Source: Acanthochromis polyacanthus (lineage: Eukaryota > Chordata > Actinopteri > Pomacentridae). Taken from it: a stretch of 64,000 bases of DNA. The stretch spans positions 5,442,268-5,506,267 of the forward strand of contig NC_067132.1 of assembly GCF_021347895.1 (NCBI RefSeq), given 5' to 3'. Made by a program: the position numbers and the translations under genes. The notes beneath the pieces were generated by a model. It made no database searches and was not told where the DNA came from. It saw only the letters and a list, made by a program, of their open reading frames with translations. This document shows, piece after piece, positions 33,260 through 43,604 of the stretch (positions within the stretch are counted from its first letter, which is position 1; every line of letters starts with the position of its first letter).

Positions 33260-35370
33260 GATGGATGCTGGAAGTACATTTAACAGCGTGTTGTGTGTTG
33301 GGTAATGGTGCAGCAACTGAAATGAAAAACAGCGTAGCTCTTAATGTAACACATGTTCTGTTGCCATGTTTAATTTGTTCTATCTAGACTTTAGATTGTT
33401 ACTTTGTTGGAGTCAGTTGCAGTATTTCCTGACCACAAAAGTCCATCAAGCTTTTGCTGTGATCTTCCTCCAGTTTTGACGGAGATCAATACCAACACAT
33501 GCCTTCTGTGCACATACACATCTCCATCCAGAGGTATGCAGGCATGTCAGATGTAGTCAAAGAGGGAGAAGGCTGTTTGATAATGGTGTGGTGGAGAACA
33601 GCATGAGACAAATGAAATGAAAACAGTGAAAGGCATACAGTGTTTATTCGCAGTGGGCCAAGCTATATATGCAATACACTGAGACACCTGCTGAGTCAGT
33701 GCTGCAGGGTGGGAGGTCATAAATGATGACCCTCAGTGTGATCCATATGAAACACTGCACATTATGGCAGAGGATGAGGCGGGACGTGCATGCTGATGAC
33801 ACCATGGCAGTGACATATGCAACAAGCTGATGATCACTCTCCATATTCCACCACCTTCAAATGTAAACATGAAAAAACACATTGTTCTAAGCAATGTATT
33901 GAATTTGGTCATTTCCAAATGTAATAGAAAAGAAGCATATTCCAGAACAGTCTGCACAGTAAAAACAATACTGCACCACTAAACAGAACTGTGTTCATAA
34001 GGACGACTGCATCTTCATAGTTTATTCAAAGTGTCTGCTGGGTTCATCCATGCGTTTCACATCTATTGAGTTTGATGCATGAAAGCTGCTCTTTACACAT
34101 ATGACCTGTTCAGGTGTAGCGACAGCAACTGCTGTATTATTTCTAACGGTGACTTCACAGAAGCTGGTCCTTGAATATGATGGAGCCAAAGCCTGCACAA
34201 AAGCAATGAGAGTCGAGAACAGTATTTCCAGAAGCTTCCACTTGTTTCAGAGCACCACCAGAGTTCATTCAGATTATATGGTGTGTTTTGAAGTCCACTG
34301 GAGATCCTGAAGGTGTAACAGAAAAAAGAACACAAGGCTTCACTTGACACTGATTTTTCTGTCAGGTCGAATATGTTGTATTTGCAACAAATCATGTCTT
34401 GCCGGGGCACAACAGATTTGTCAGAAGGATTGTAACTGATGATGGAATAATTTCCCAATGCAACATGGCCAATGTGCTCATTTATTATTTTATAAGTTCA
34501 AATACTATGTGTTCAAAAATGTGTTTTCTTTCAGGAATCAGCTGATAAACTAGTGTTGATGCTACCAATCATGAAGTGTCGTTAAAAATACCTGTATTAC
34601 CTGCTTTCATAGACAAAAAAAATGAATTCCTTTAAAATAAATGTAGTTATTACTGTTGCCTGAACAGGATTTTAATAAAGATGTCTTAACTTGTGAATAT
34701 TCCAGCAAATGGTTTCGTTTGTTTTATTCATTTTGACCAGATATAGTTTTTTAAGAGTCCAGGTACAGAAGACACAGAGGAAGGAAGCTGATGTGTGAAT
34801 TTACCTGAATTATACAACACACATTTTATCTTGTATTAAATCTCAAGAGGAATGCCTGAATACCAAAAAAATATCCAAGTCAGGTGTGTTTATACAGACT
34901 AAATGGTTCTGCCCTTACTCATATGTAGAGCTCATCTCTAGCTTGGCAGATAGCTAAAAAGGTCCTTAAATAAACATCCTGGAGTCAGCAGGTAAGTTTA
35001 AGAGATCGGCACAATTGATTAGCAGCATCCACTCATGGATTGGTGCTGGCTTGTAGTTTCTGGTCTATAACTTCACTCTCCATCTGCCTATTATTATAGT
35101 TCATACTTGGTTGTTTGATGAACTCTGTTCTGCTGTAGAGATGCTGTGCGTTGGAACAACACATATTTACCCCTCATGTTAAAAACACAATTTAATAAAA
35201 TATGGCATGAGGCATTCATATTTTTGCTCAGTGTAAAACCAATGCCAGTCTCATGTGTAATGAGCTAAACCACAGCCTAAAGGTGAGCTTCAGATGCAAT
35301 CATCCAATTTAAAAACAACACAGTGGAGTCACAAATCCTTGAAAAATACTGTGTATTTAAGGATGGACAA
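33260..35370. other. No gene recognised
   Basis: Several minus-strand frames (33644-33957, 34093-34458) have passable splice-like borders, for instance CTGTTACACCTTCAG before 34308, but no recognisable protein. Treated as unproven. Confidence 0.35.
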
Positions 35371-35376
35371 CAAAAT

Positions 35377-35880
35377 CCATCCATCCTTCCATCCATCCAT
35401 CCATCCTTCCATCCTTCCATCCATCCATCCTTCCATCCATCCTTCCATCCATCCATCCTTCCATCCATCCATCCATCCATCCATCCATCCATCCATCCTT
35501 CCATCCATCCTTCCATCCATCCATCCTTCCATCCATCCTTCCATCCATCCATCCATCCTTCCATCCATCCTTCCATCCATCCATCCTTCCATCCATCCTT
35601 CCATCCATCCATCCATTCATCCATTCATCCATCCATCCTTCCATCCATCCATCCTTCCATCCATCCATCCTTTCATCCATCCTTCCATCCATCCTTCCAT
35701 CCATCCATCCTTCCATCCATCCATCCATCCTTCCATCCATCCATCCATCCTTCCATCCATCCATCCTTCCATCCATCCTTCCATCCATCCATCCTTCCAT
35801 CCATCCTTCCATCCATCCATCCTTCCATCCATCCATCCATCCATTCATCCATCCATCCATCCTTCCATCCATCCGTCCAT
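35377..35880. repeat. (CCAT)n satellite with CCTT variants, about 500 bp
   Basis: Tandem CCAT units with frequent CCTT and rare CATT variants, giving higher-order blocks of 12-28 bp. The 200-codon HPS/DGWM frames on both strands arise from the repeat. It sits at the end of the dispersed repeat that follows and has probably grown from that repeat's short ATCC tail. Confidence 0.97.
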
Positions 35881-36240
35881 CATCTACACACCACTGAATC
35901 CTCATTAGGGTCATCGGGGGCTGGAGTCTATCCCAGCTGAGGGTGAAGGCAGGAGACACCTGGACAGGTAACAGTCTATCACAGAACTACACATAGAGAC
36001 AAACAATCACACTTTAGAAAGGTTAGGGTTTGGGTAAGATTTAGAATTTAGAATCACCAGCTAACCTCAGCATGTTTGTGGACTGTGGGAGAAAGCTGGA
36101 GAACCTGGAGAAAAGCCACACATGTACAGGAGAACATGGAGACTCCATGTAGAAAGATCCCAGGAAGGCCGGGACGCGAACCGGGGATCTTCTAGCTGTG
36201 AGGCGACAGTAGGAAACACCGAGCAACTGTGCAGGACTGC
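35881..36240 (-). repeat. Widespread teleost dispersed repeat, copy A
   Basis: Contains TCATCGGGGGCTGGAGTCTA, ACCTCAGCATGTTTGTGGAC, GAGAACATGGAGACTCCATG and GAACCGGGGATCTTCTAGCT. It aligns with 39862-40222. Probably the 3' part of a retroposon ending in (ATCC)n; the family name is uncertain. Confidence 0.7.
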
Positions 36241-36244
36241 ACAA

Positions 36245-37360
36245 AATCCAACACTGACAAAAAATACTTATTCCTTGACCATAGCTTAACTCTCCACCAC
36301 ATGAAAACATTGAGTTCTCATTTTGAACAGGTGTCTAAACATCATTACAAAGTATATCTCATTGGCAAAGGTAAAAACAAAGATGAAAAACAAAGGTTCT
36401 GTCTTTGGCAAGTACTGATGGTACTGTGTCCGTCAGCGCATTCTGTTATAACTCATAAAAATCCATATCTACTATCAGAATTAAAGCATGCACACAGAAT
36501 AGTTCATAAGCTGAGACAAGACAGTCTGCACAAGACAGAAAAAAGAACCCCCAGTATAAGAAGATCGTCTGAAAATGAGGAAAGCTCTCCAGCAGTACAG
36601 ATAGATATATGATCTGATATGTAATGCAGAGCAGAACTGAAGAATGAACTAAGAAGCTATTCTAGTGACAGCAGATAAGAAAGAGAGTGAAGCAGCTAAC
36701 CACCTCTTCCAGCACATGAGCTCATGATTAGTTTCCAAGCATCACATTGACCTCTTTGACTTGAGAACCACCAGCCCTGCCTTCCTAATCTGCATATTGA
36801 CGTCTACGTTCACATTGAGATTTACAATGCAGGCAGCATCTAGACAACAAGGACACTGAATGAGTCCAGATGTGAAGCCAATGGGTCAGATGTCATTGTG
36901 CAGATAATGTGTCTCAATACAGATCATACATTAATAGCAGGCAGAAATGCAGCCAAAGTCAATAGGCTGACCTTACATAACATCCTTTTACCGTAGCCGT
37001 TTACAGTTTTCACTTCATATTCAGACACCAGTCACAGTAGAACTCCTGTGTAAGGTGCTCACCTCCTGTTGGGGAAATGTCTGGTTTGGTCTCTTGCCTG
37101 AGGACATTCAGACACATTCAGACAGTGGACAAGCGGCTCCACCAGCTGTGCCACAGCCTTCACATTTCAAAGTACTCATTGCAGTGTTATGGTCCTTTCA
37201 CATCCAATACAGCTGGATCCATGGAGATACAGGAGTTTTCAAAACTTCACACAACACTTCATTATAAAGTCAGTAAAAGTTAATCTCTCAAAGAGATCAA
37301 AAACACTTTTCAAGGGCTGTAGGTGTATTGACTAGTATGTTTTTTCAGTCAGCTGGTCAA
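36245..37360. other. No gene recognised
   Basis: A 127-codon plus frame (36229-36612) is Lys/His/Ser-rich without a known domain and overlaps the repeat edge. Nothing else stands out. Confidence 0.4.
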
Positions 37361-37369
37361 TGGAAGGAA

Positions 37370-38860
37370 AATCTATCGATTATTCAAAGGCATTCAATAA
37401 AGTGCAACACAAGAAGCTGTTTACGATCCTTGAACAATTAGACGTCGATGGAAAGACACTCAGCAACCTGTACTGAGAGCAAACGGCCACCATGAGAGTG
37501 GACAACGAACTGAGTGAATGGAAGAAAATAGAGCTGGGAGGAAGGCAGGAATGTGTAGAATCACCAGATCTGTTCATCATATGGTGAAATTATATTACAG
37601 GAAATAAAGGATTATACCAGCCGTAGCAGTCAATGGCCGTAATGTCAGCAACATCCAGTATGCAGATGATACAGTGTTGATCGGTGAGACAGAAGTATGA
37701 CTCCAAAATGTTTTGAATAAAGTCATAGTCGAGAGTAAAAGAATGGGTTTATCCCTTGTGACGGCCCCGTGTGTGTCAGCCTATTAGGTGAACTAATACC
37801 AGCTGTTCTCTTTAAGGTGCTGGGATTGGCCAGGAGAGATGATTGAGATGTGGAGCACCTGGACCCGCTGCTCCACTTTACTATATATACTTGCTTCCTG
37901 TGGTCTATGGGCGCTGGGCTCTCTCTGCTCCTGTTTCCAGCCGCCGACGCCCTATGCACCATTTATGTTAGTTTCTTTTGTTAGTGCACTGTACAATACC
38001 TTGCACCACATTATTTCCACACAGCCACATACACACTACTGATATTACAGACGAGACACAGCCCATGCGTACTGTTATCCTTTGTTTATTTTATTTTCAT
38101 TTGTAATAAATTGCTTGATTATTTTTGGAAAAGCACTCCTCTTGTCTTTTTGTCATGGCCTTGGAGCCGGGTTATGACACCCTGAACACAAAGAAGGCAT
38201 TTACCATAACAGAATCAAAGAAAACAGAGCCGTCTGTATGGAAGATAACAGCAAAAAGAGACAATATCAAACAGACAGAGAATTTCAGCTACCTTGGGAG
38301 TAAGCTAACATCAGATGGCAGATCAGGCCAGGAGATGAAGAGGCAAACAGCCATAGCCAAGGATGCTTTAAACAAGGCAAAGACCATGTGTGAATACACA
38401 CATCAGTATGCAGACTAAAGTAAAAAGCCTCAGATGCTACATCTGGTCAATCTTGCTATATGGACATGAACAATATCAAACAATATGCAGAAGAGACTCC
38501 AGGCAACAGAAGTGTGGTTCCTACGAAGAACACTAACGATATCATGGGTAGAAAGAAGAACCAATGAAGAGGTGCTTATGAGAGTAAATACAAAAAGAAC
38601 AACGCTGGCAACCATCAAAGAGAGAAAAATTAAATTCCTAGGACATGATGAGGAGGAATAGCATAGAGAATCTTGCAAGAACAGGCAAAATAGAAGGAAA
38701 GAAAGCAAGAGGACGCCAGAGAATGACATATATTGACAAGGACTAGACACATACATGGAAGGTCAACACTGTACTACATGCAACATATGACAGAGAAACA
38801 TGGAAAGGTATGGTCATCAACACGATTAAGCAAGACATCTAAGAAGAGGAAGAAGATGTA
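37370..38860 (+). pseudogene. LINE reverse transcriptase, interrupted by a solo LTR
   Basis: The plus frame reads DYSKAFNKVQHKKL (RT motif A region), then GGRQECVESPDLF (motif B region, normally RQGCVLSPLLF), then YADDTVLIGE across a frameshift (motif C, catalytic Asp pair kept) at about 37660. It continues VIVESKRMGLSL up to 37752. After the inserted LTR, the text resumes NTKKAFTITESKKTEPSVWK, ENFSYLGSKLTSDGRSGQEM, and later SIENLARTGKIEGKKARGRQ (38660-38715). Stop codons and frameshifts are scattered throughout, so it is inactive. The lineage is a fish non-LTR element; the clade is not certain. Confidence 0.8.
37753..38183 (+). mobile_element. Solo LTR inserted in the LINE, 4-bp target duplication
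   Basis: The LTR is 37757-38179 (423 bp), TGTGACGGCCCC...GGGTTATGACA. It is flanked by CCCT on both sides (37753-37756, 38180-38183). TATA-like CTATATATAC lies near 37880 and AATAAA near 38106. Removing the LTR and one CCCT restores the LINE reading order from GLSL to NTKKAF. Confidence 0.85.
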
Positions 38861-38864
38861 TTGA

Positions 38865-39800
38865 GGAATATATGACAAACCTATGCTCTGTTTAAACGTA
38901 TTTCTAGCCTGTTTAAACCATTTGTGCCTCCCATTTAAGAGATTTTGGTGAATTTTGACTGTAGACTTGCCGTAGCTACTTTAGTTTTTCCTGCAAATGC
39001 TAGCCTGTCTATGGCATTTTCAATGTTAAATTAGCTTTAAGCTAATTGCAAGTTATCTTCTAATTGATGCTAATTTCAGCACGTATTTGTGTATGTTTGT
39101 GCTGTGCATCATAATTAACGACTGTGACTTTTTTACTTTTCTTCTTTCTGTATTGCAGTTTCATCGTGTTTCTGACAGTAAACATCAGAATGAAGGGTTT
39201 GGTAAAATATGCTGAAGTGCTTCCAGTTTGCTGGTTATTCAAATTGCATGTGCTGGGGCTCATAGCCACTGTGGACATTTCTGGTGAGCAGACAGGGAAA
39301 GTCTGCCGTTTGGACCATTTCTCTGTCACTCTCAGATATGCCTGTCAGTATGGATGAACTGGTCCAGGGCTGAGAGGTCTTAGTGGGTAACTAATTCATC
39401 CTTAATTGACTCATTTAGGGAAGTCTGGAGAGTGCCCCGGAGTGCTTCATCATTCCAGCCACTCTCCACAGTCTTCTATGAAGAACTCGATGGCCAGCTC
39501 GGAGGGAGAGCAGGACTTCAGCTGTGAGCTTACCATCGACAGGATGGCCACAAACCCTCACACTATGGAGGTTAATAAATGAAAAACTGGCTGCTTTAAA
39601 ATTCAAGATATTTTTAAGGTGGCCTCTTTCACTTTTTCAACATCATTGCTCACCTCACCTGTGCAGCTTCACTCAGTGGCTCTATGATTCTAGAAGCAAT
39701 ATGTCCATCCCTTTAATGTTTAATTGTATAAACTTAATGTACAGATTCTGATTGTGAAAGAGCACAGAGCTGCTGAAGGAATAAAACTGGAAATGTCAAG
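38865..39800. other. No gene recognised
   Basis: Short frames only on both strands. Confidence 0.45.
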
Positions 39801-39803
39801 TAT

Positions 39804-39861
39804 TACATACACTACTGTTCAAAAGTTTGAGGTCACTTAGAAATGTCCTTATTTTGAAAGA
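39804..39861 (+). mobile_element. Terminal part of a Tc1-like MITE
   Basis: CACTACTGTTCAAAAGTTTG followed by AGGTCACTTAGAAATGTCC is a frequent teleost DNA-transposon terminus. It is cut off by the repeat starting at 39862. Confidence 0.5.
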
Positions 39862-40225
39862 AGATCCATCCATCCATCCATTCTCTACATACCCCTTTAT
39901 CCTCACAAGGGTCATGGGGGGTGCTGGAGTCTATCCCAGCTGACTCTGGTGAAGGCAGGGGACACCCTGGACAGGTCACCAGTCTGTCACAGGGCTACAT
40001 ATACAGACTCACATTCACACCTACGGACAATTTAGAGTAACCAATTAACCTCAGCATGTTTTTGGACTGTGGGAGGAAGCCGGAGTACCCGGAGAAAACC
40101 CACACATGCACAGGGAGAACATGCAAACTCCATGCAGAAAGATCCCAGGCCCAGGCCGGGATTTGAACCGGGGATCTTCTTGCTGCAAGGCAAAAGTGCT
40201 AACCAGTACACCACTGTGGAACCCT
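39862..40225 (-). repeat. Widespread teleost dispersed repeat, copy B
   Basis: Starts with (ATCC)n and carries GGGTCATGGGGGGTGCTGG, ACCTCAGCATGTTTTTGGAC, GGAGAACATGCAAACTCCAT and GAACCGGGGATCTTCTTGCT. Same family as 35377-36240, with a very short ATCC tail. Confidence 0.75.
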
Positions 40226-40229
40226 GTTT

Positions 40230-41175
40230 CTAAACATGCGTTTCTGATTTAGGGAAGAGAAAACAGTGCAGGTAGGATGCAAGTGAAGAAAAGGGAAAGT
40301 CAGAGAAAGATACCAAATACAGGAGGAGGCAAGGACATAGAGGGAAACAGCAGAAAGTACAGGGAGAAATAAGTAGATTGTTCAACAGACTCAGAGATAG
40401 AGCAAAGAATATAGAAGAAGTCTACTGTAACACAATAAAATCACAACCTTGGCAAGATCCTTTATCTTGTGTTCGGATTTATGAACACCAGGAGGGCTCT
40501 TGAGAAATTATCACAGCGGCAGATAACTTACTGGATTTCTCAGTTGATTTGACACAAGTAAGGCTCAGGCTTCCATTGTAATTAACACAGCTCGTAAAAG
40601 TCAACTTTTACAGCCGAAGCAGCGGAGCACCGCCGTCTTTTCAGAAACAGAATCCACGTAAACATGAAAACACAAGAGACAATCATTGTCTTTTACAGTG
40701 AGCGTGTCGTCTCCAGAGTGGAACAACAGAAAAAGCAGACAGGCAAAGGAAGGAGAGATAAATAAAAATGCAGCAGCAGGTAGGGGTGGGGAAGAGAGAG
40801 GGATATAAATAAGATGAGAAGAAAGTGAGAGAGAGGGAGAGAGAGTGGATTGATTGTTGCCCTGCAGCTCAGGAAACAATCATGGAGCAGCAGCCTTCAT
40901 GACCTCCTGCAGAAGGTTTTATTACTCTGTTCTATCTGCTGGTGAGAAAACCTCCCCTCTCTGCTGCTGACACTCTTCACAACAGTCTGGTTGTGAAGAG
41001 CGTTTGACCATGAGAGAGCCAAGTGTTAAAGGAAGGTTTTCATGTAGTCAAAGCTACAAAGCCCCGTAGCAAAGTTCAGAGTATCATAGAGTCCTTGAAG
41101 AAATACTAAGAACGGCTAAAGCTGCAGACAGTGCTGTACAGGCGTTGAAAGTTTCAGGCAGACTGGAGCCTGTAC
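40230..41175. other. No gene seen
   Basis: Purine-rich runs at 40260-40410 and 40740-40860; no coding or repeat signature. Confidence 0.45.
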
Positions 41176-41177
41176 AG

Positions 41178-42880
41178 CAGACCCGGGCATCGTACGGTCC
41201 ACGGGCCACATCGGGCCACCGGAGGACCCTGACTGACCCGTATGAGGTCATTAGAAAATATTAAGTCAGTGCAAATATCATCACAATACGTACAAGCAAT
41301 ACGCCTGCGCTGCTTTTATTTTAAAAGATCTGCTAAGGTACCGTTTTTTCATACGTGACCTTAAGGCCTAAGGTCATGCATGACCTTACTTTTTTTTCAG
41401 GCGTGCCTTCCATACTTAGCATAAGGTTTATGCACTGATTGGTTTGTTGGTAAGCCAACATCAAAAAATGAAAGGTTGATTCTGAATGCAGAGTTTTTAA
41501 CAAGACATGGACTGTGTGTAGTTTGTGGCAAAACAGGTCGTGGTGCACAAGGATTATAATCTGAATTGACATTATGAGACCAAACATGTGGAGAAGTACA
41601 AACATTTGACTGATGCAGACCGGGGAGGATATCTGAAAGTTTGCTAGCTAAACTGCTAAAACAGCAACATCCAGGGATGCAGCAGTCAAGGTGAGTTTTT
41701 TAATATCCTACAAAGTCGCCAAAAACGGTAAGCCATTCTCTGATGGAGCGTTTGTGAAAGACTGTCTGGTGGACTCTTCAGCGCTTATATGCCCAGAGAA
41801 AAAAGAAGCGTTTGTTAATGTGGCCCTTTCCAGGTGAACCGTAACGAGGCGGGTGGAGAGCATAACAGAAAATCTGGATCTTCAGCTGCACAACAAAGGG
41901 GACGACTTTGACGTTTTCTCCTTGGCTCTGGAGAGCTGTGATGTACGTGACACAGCCCAGTTTCTATCTTTGTATGTGCACTAACAGAAAACTTTGAGAT
42001 GACAGAGGAGCTGGTAGCTGTGCAGCCAATGAGAGGGACCATGACGGGGAGTGATTAGTTCACTGAGGTAAATACAGGTATGAACAAGCTGGGACTGAAA
42101 TGAGAGAATTTGATTGGTGGTACCACTGATGGCTGTCCAAATGTGACAGGGAAAAATGTTGGACTTTTGAAACGGATGCAAGATAAAGTGAGTGAAATAA
42201 ACCCAGAACAGAAACTGATATTTTAGCATCAGGAGGTGGTGTGTAAGTCAGTGCTAAAAATCAACCATGTGATCGATGCTGTAACTAAAGTAGTTAACTT
42301 CATCAGGGACAGAGCACTAAACCACAGACAGTTTGTCTTTTTGGAGGAGATGAGAGTGAACATGGTGACACTGGTTAGCAGACAGCTGTCAGATGGCTCA
42401 GTCTGGGGAAGGAACTTAAACCAGTTTTGGATCTGAGAGCAGAGATTCAGGAGTTTCGTGAGAAGAAAGGCAGGACATCACCGAGCTCTCAGAAGCAGAC
42501 TGGATGGCAGACCTGCACTCATGAATGAACTAAATACCAAGATGCAAGGCAGCAACCTTTTTACACATGAAATGTACAGCCTGGTGACCGCTTTTATAAG
42601 AAAGCTGTAGTTTCTCTCCAGCCAGTTGGAGGTCAACATTCTCAGCCACATGCCTACAGTGAAGGAAGTCACACCATCAGCTTCAGCATCACCAGACGTG
42701 AGGAGGCCTGCTCAGGAGATGTTGGTTCTCTTTGGATCCACTTATATATACAGACAAACATTCTCAGTGATGAAGTTCAACAAATCCAGATGCTCTCAAA
42801 GTGATGATCATTTGGCTGCTGTTCTTCGCATATTCAGCAGATATTCAACCTGACTTCAGTGAAAACTGGTTGTATTTCTC
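41178..42880 (+). pseudogene. hAT transposase-like pseudogene (GTF2IRD2/ZBED-like)
   Basis: The left end CAGACCCGGGCATCGTACGG ... CGGGCCACATCGGGCC resembles hAT termini of the CAGxxxTGGGCA type. Decayed protein is readable on the plus strand. Near 41740: FSDGAFVKDCLVDSSALICP. Near 41880: ITENLDLQLHNKGDDFDVFS. Near 42000: TENFEMTEELVAVQPM. Near 42240: VLKINHVIDAVTKVVNFIRD, then RALNHRQF. Near 42545: MQGSNLFTHEMYSLVTAFI (42539 onward). Near 42765: FSVMKFNKSRCSQSDDHLAA, the hAT C-terminal dimerisation region. Frameshifts and stops break it at many points. The right terminus was not found. Confidence 0.8.
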
Positions 42881-43005
42881 TCACTGAACCAAAAAAGAAA
42901 AAATGAGTTATGTAACAAACAAAGCTGGATGCAGTTAATGCTTTTCATATAGAGTTAATGTTGTTCTGGTTTTGCACATTTTGTGAATATTTGTTAAATA
43001 ATTGT

Positions 43006-43599
43006 GCTCTGTGTTAGCCTAGCCATGCTACACCTATGTTTCTGAAGGCACAAGGGTCTAGGGAAGCTCGACAGGGAGGGAGGCGGGCTAAAAGATTGTC
43101 TATCAAATCACTCTGCAGCAATTGGGTAGGTATACAACCAATCAGTGCAACGAATAGGCTGACGTAGTTCCGAGAGCGCCGGCGGATTGTGGCTAAGTCC
43201 CATTAGCTTCCCAACCAGCGGAGCCAACTGGTATATTAAGGATTTGCCATATCCCGTCGGCATAAGTCCAAATACGTCTTTCTTCTCAATGAAACACTTC
43301 AGTGCCGTCCTTTGTTTATCTTTCAAGTTGAATTTTAGCTTCAAATCTTTAAGGGCTGTGGCCAAAGCCGAGTCCAAAGATAGCTGTTTATTGTGCGCCG
43401 GTTGTTTCTGTCAGAATCGTCACGCCTCTGTCGTCACTTAGTTACGCCCACCTTCTGACTCTACACTTCATGGTGATTGGTCCGGCCAGTTTTAGGAGAA
43501 TCCAGCCTCGAGCCTTATGGAGGGTAACTGGACCCACCCTGGCAGAGAATTAAATTCGTTGCCGTGGGTTGTCTAGCGCGGCTAGGCTCGCTCTGTGTT
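43006..43599. mobile_element. Non-autonomous DNA transposon carrying a RecQ-like helicase fragment
   Basis: The element is 43016-43589 (574 bp), bracketed by a perfect 10-bp repeat GCTCTGTGTT (43006-43015, 43590-43599). Ends are inverted: AGCCTAGCCATGCTAC on the left, AGCCTAGCCGCGCTAG when the right end is complemented. The interior is GC-rich relative to its surroundings and contains the N-terminal part of a helicase ORF on the minus strand. A 10-bp duplication is unusual for common fish superfamilies other than Mutator-like ones. No transposase is present; superfamily unassigned. Confidence 0.85.
43194..43377 (-). CDS. N-terminal fragment of a RecQ-family-like helicase
   Basis: Starts MDSALATALKDLKLKFNLKD, followed by KQRTALKCFIEKKDVFGLMP and TGYGKSLIYQLAPLVGK. 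The PTGYGKS sequence is Walker A (motif I) of superfamily 2 helicases, and the upstream KDKQRTAL with GLMPTGYGKSLIYQ is the RecQ-type arrangement. Similarity stops after about 61 residues (LVGKLMG); the frame then runs into the terminal region of the element to a stop near 43108. The Walker B (DExH) and C-terminal helicase lobe are missing, so the fragment cannot be an active helicase. It most likely marks the end of a gene carried by the autonomous parent element. Confidence 0.75.
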
Positions 43600-43604
43600 C
43601 CACG

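Noticed and set aside
34093..34458. 121-codon minus frame with splice-like borders
   Set aside because: No recognisable domain, no consistent neighbour exon and no phase agreement with other candidates; left as unproven.
35294..35959. Frames of about 200 codons on both strands (HPSI and DGWM repeats)
   Set aside because: Direct products of the (CCAT)n array; all frames stay open because the unit lacks stops.
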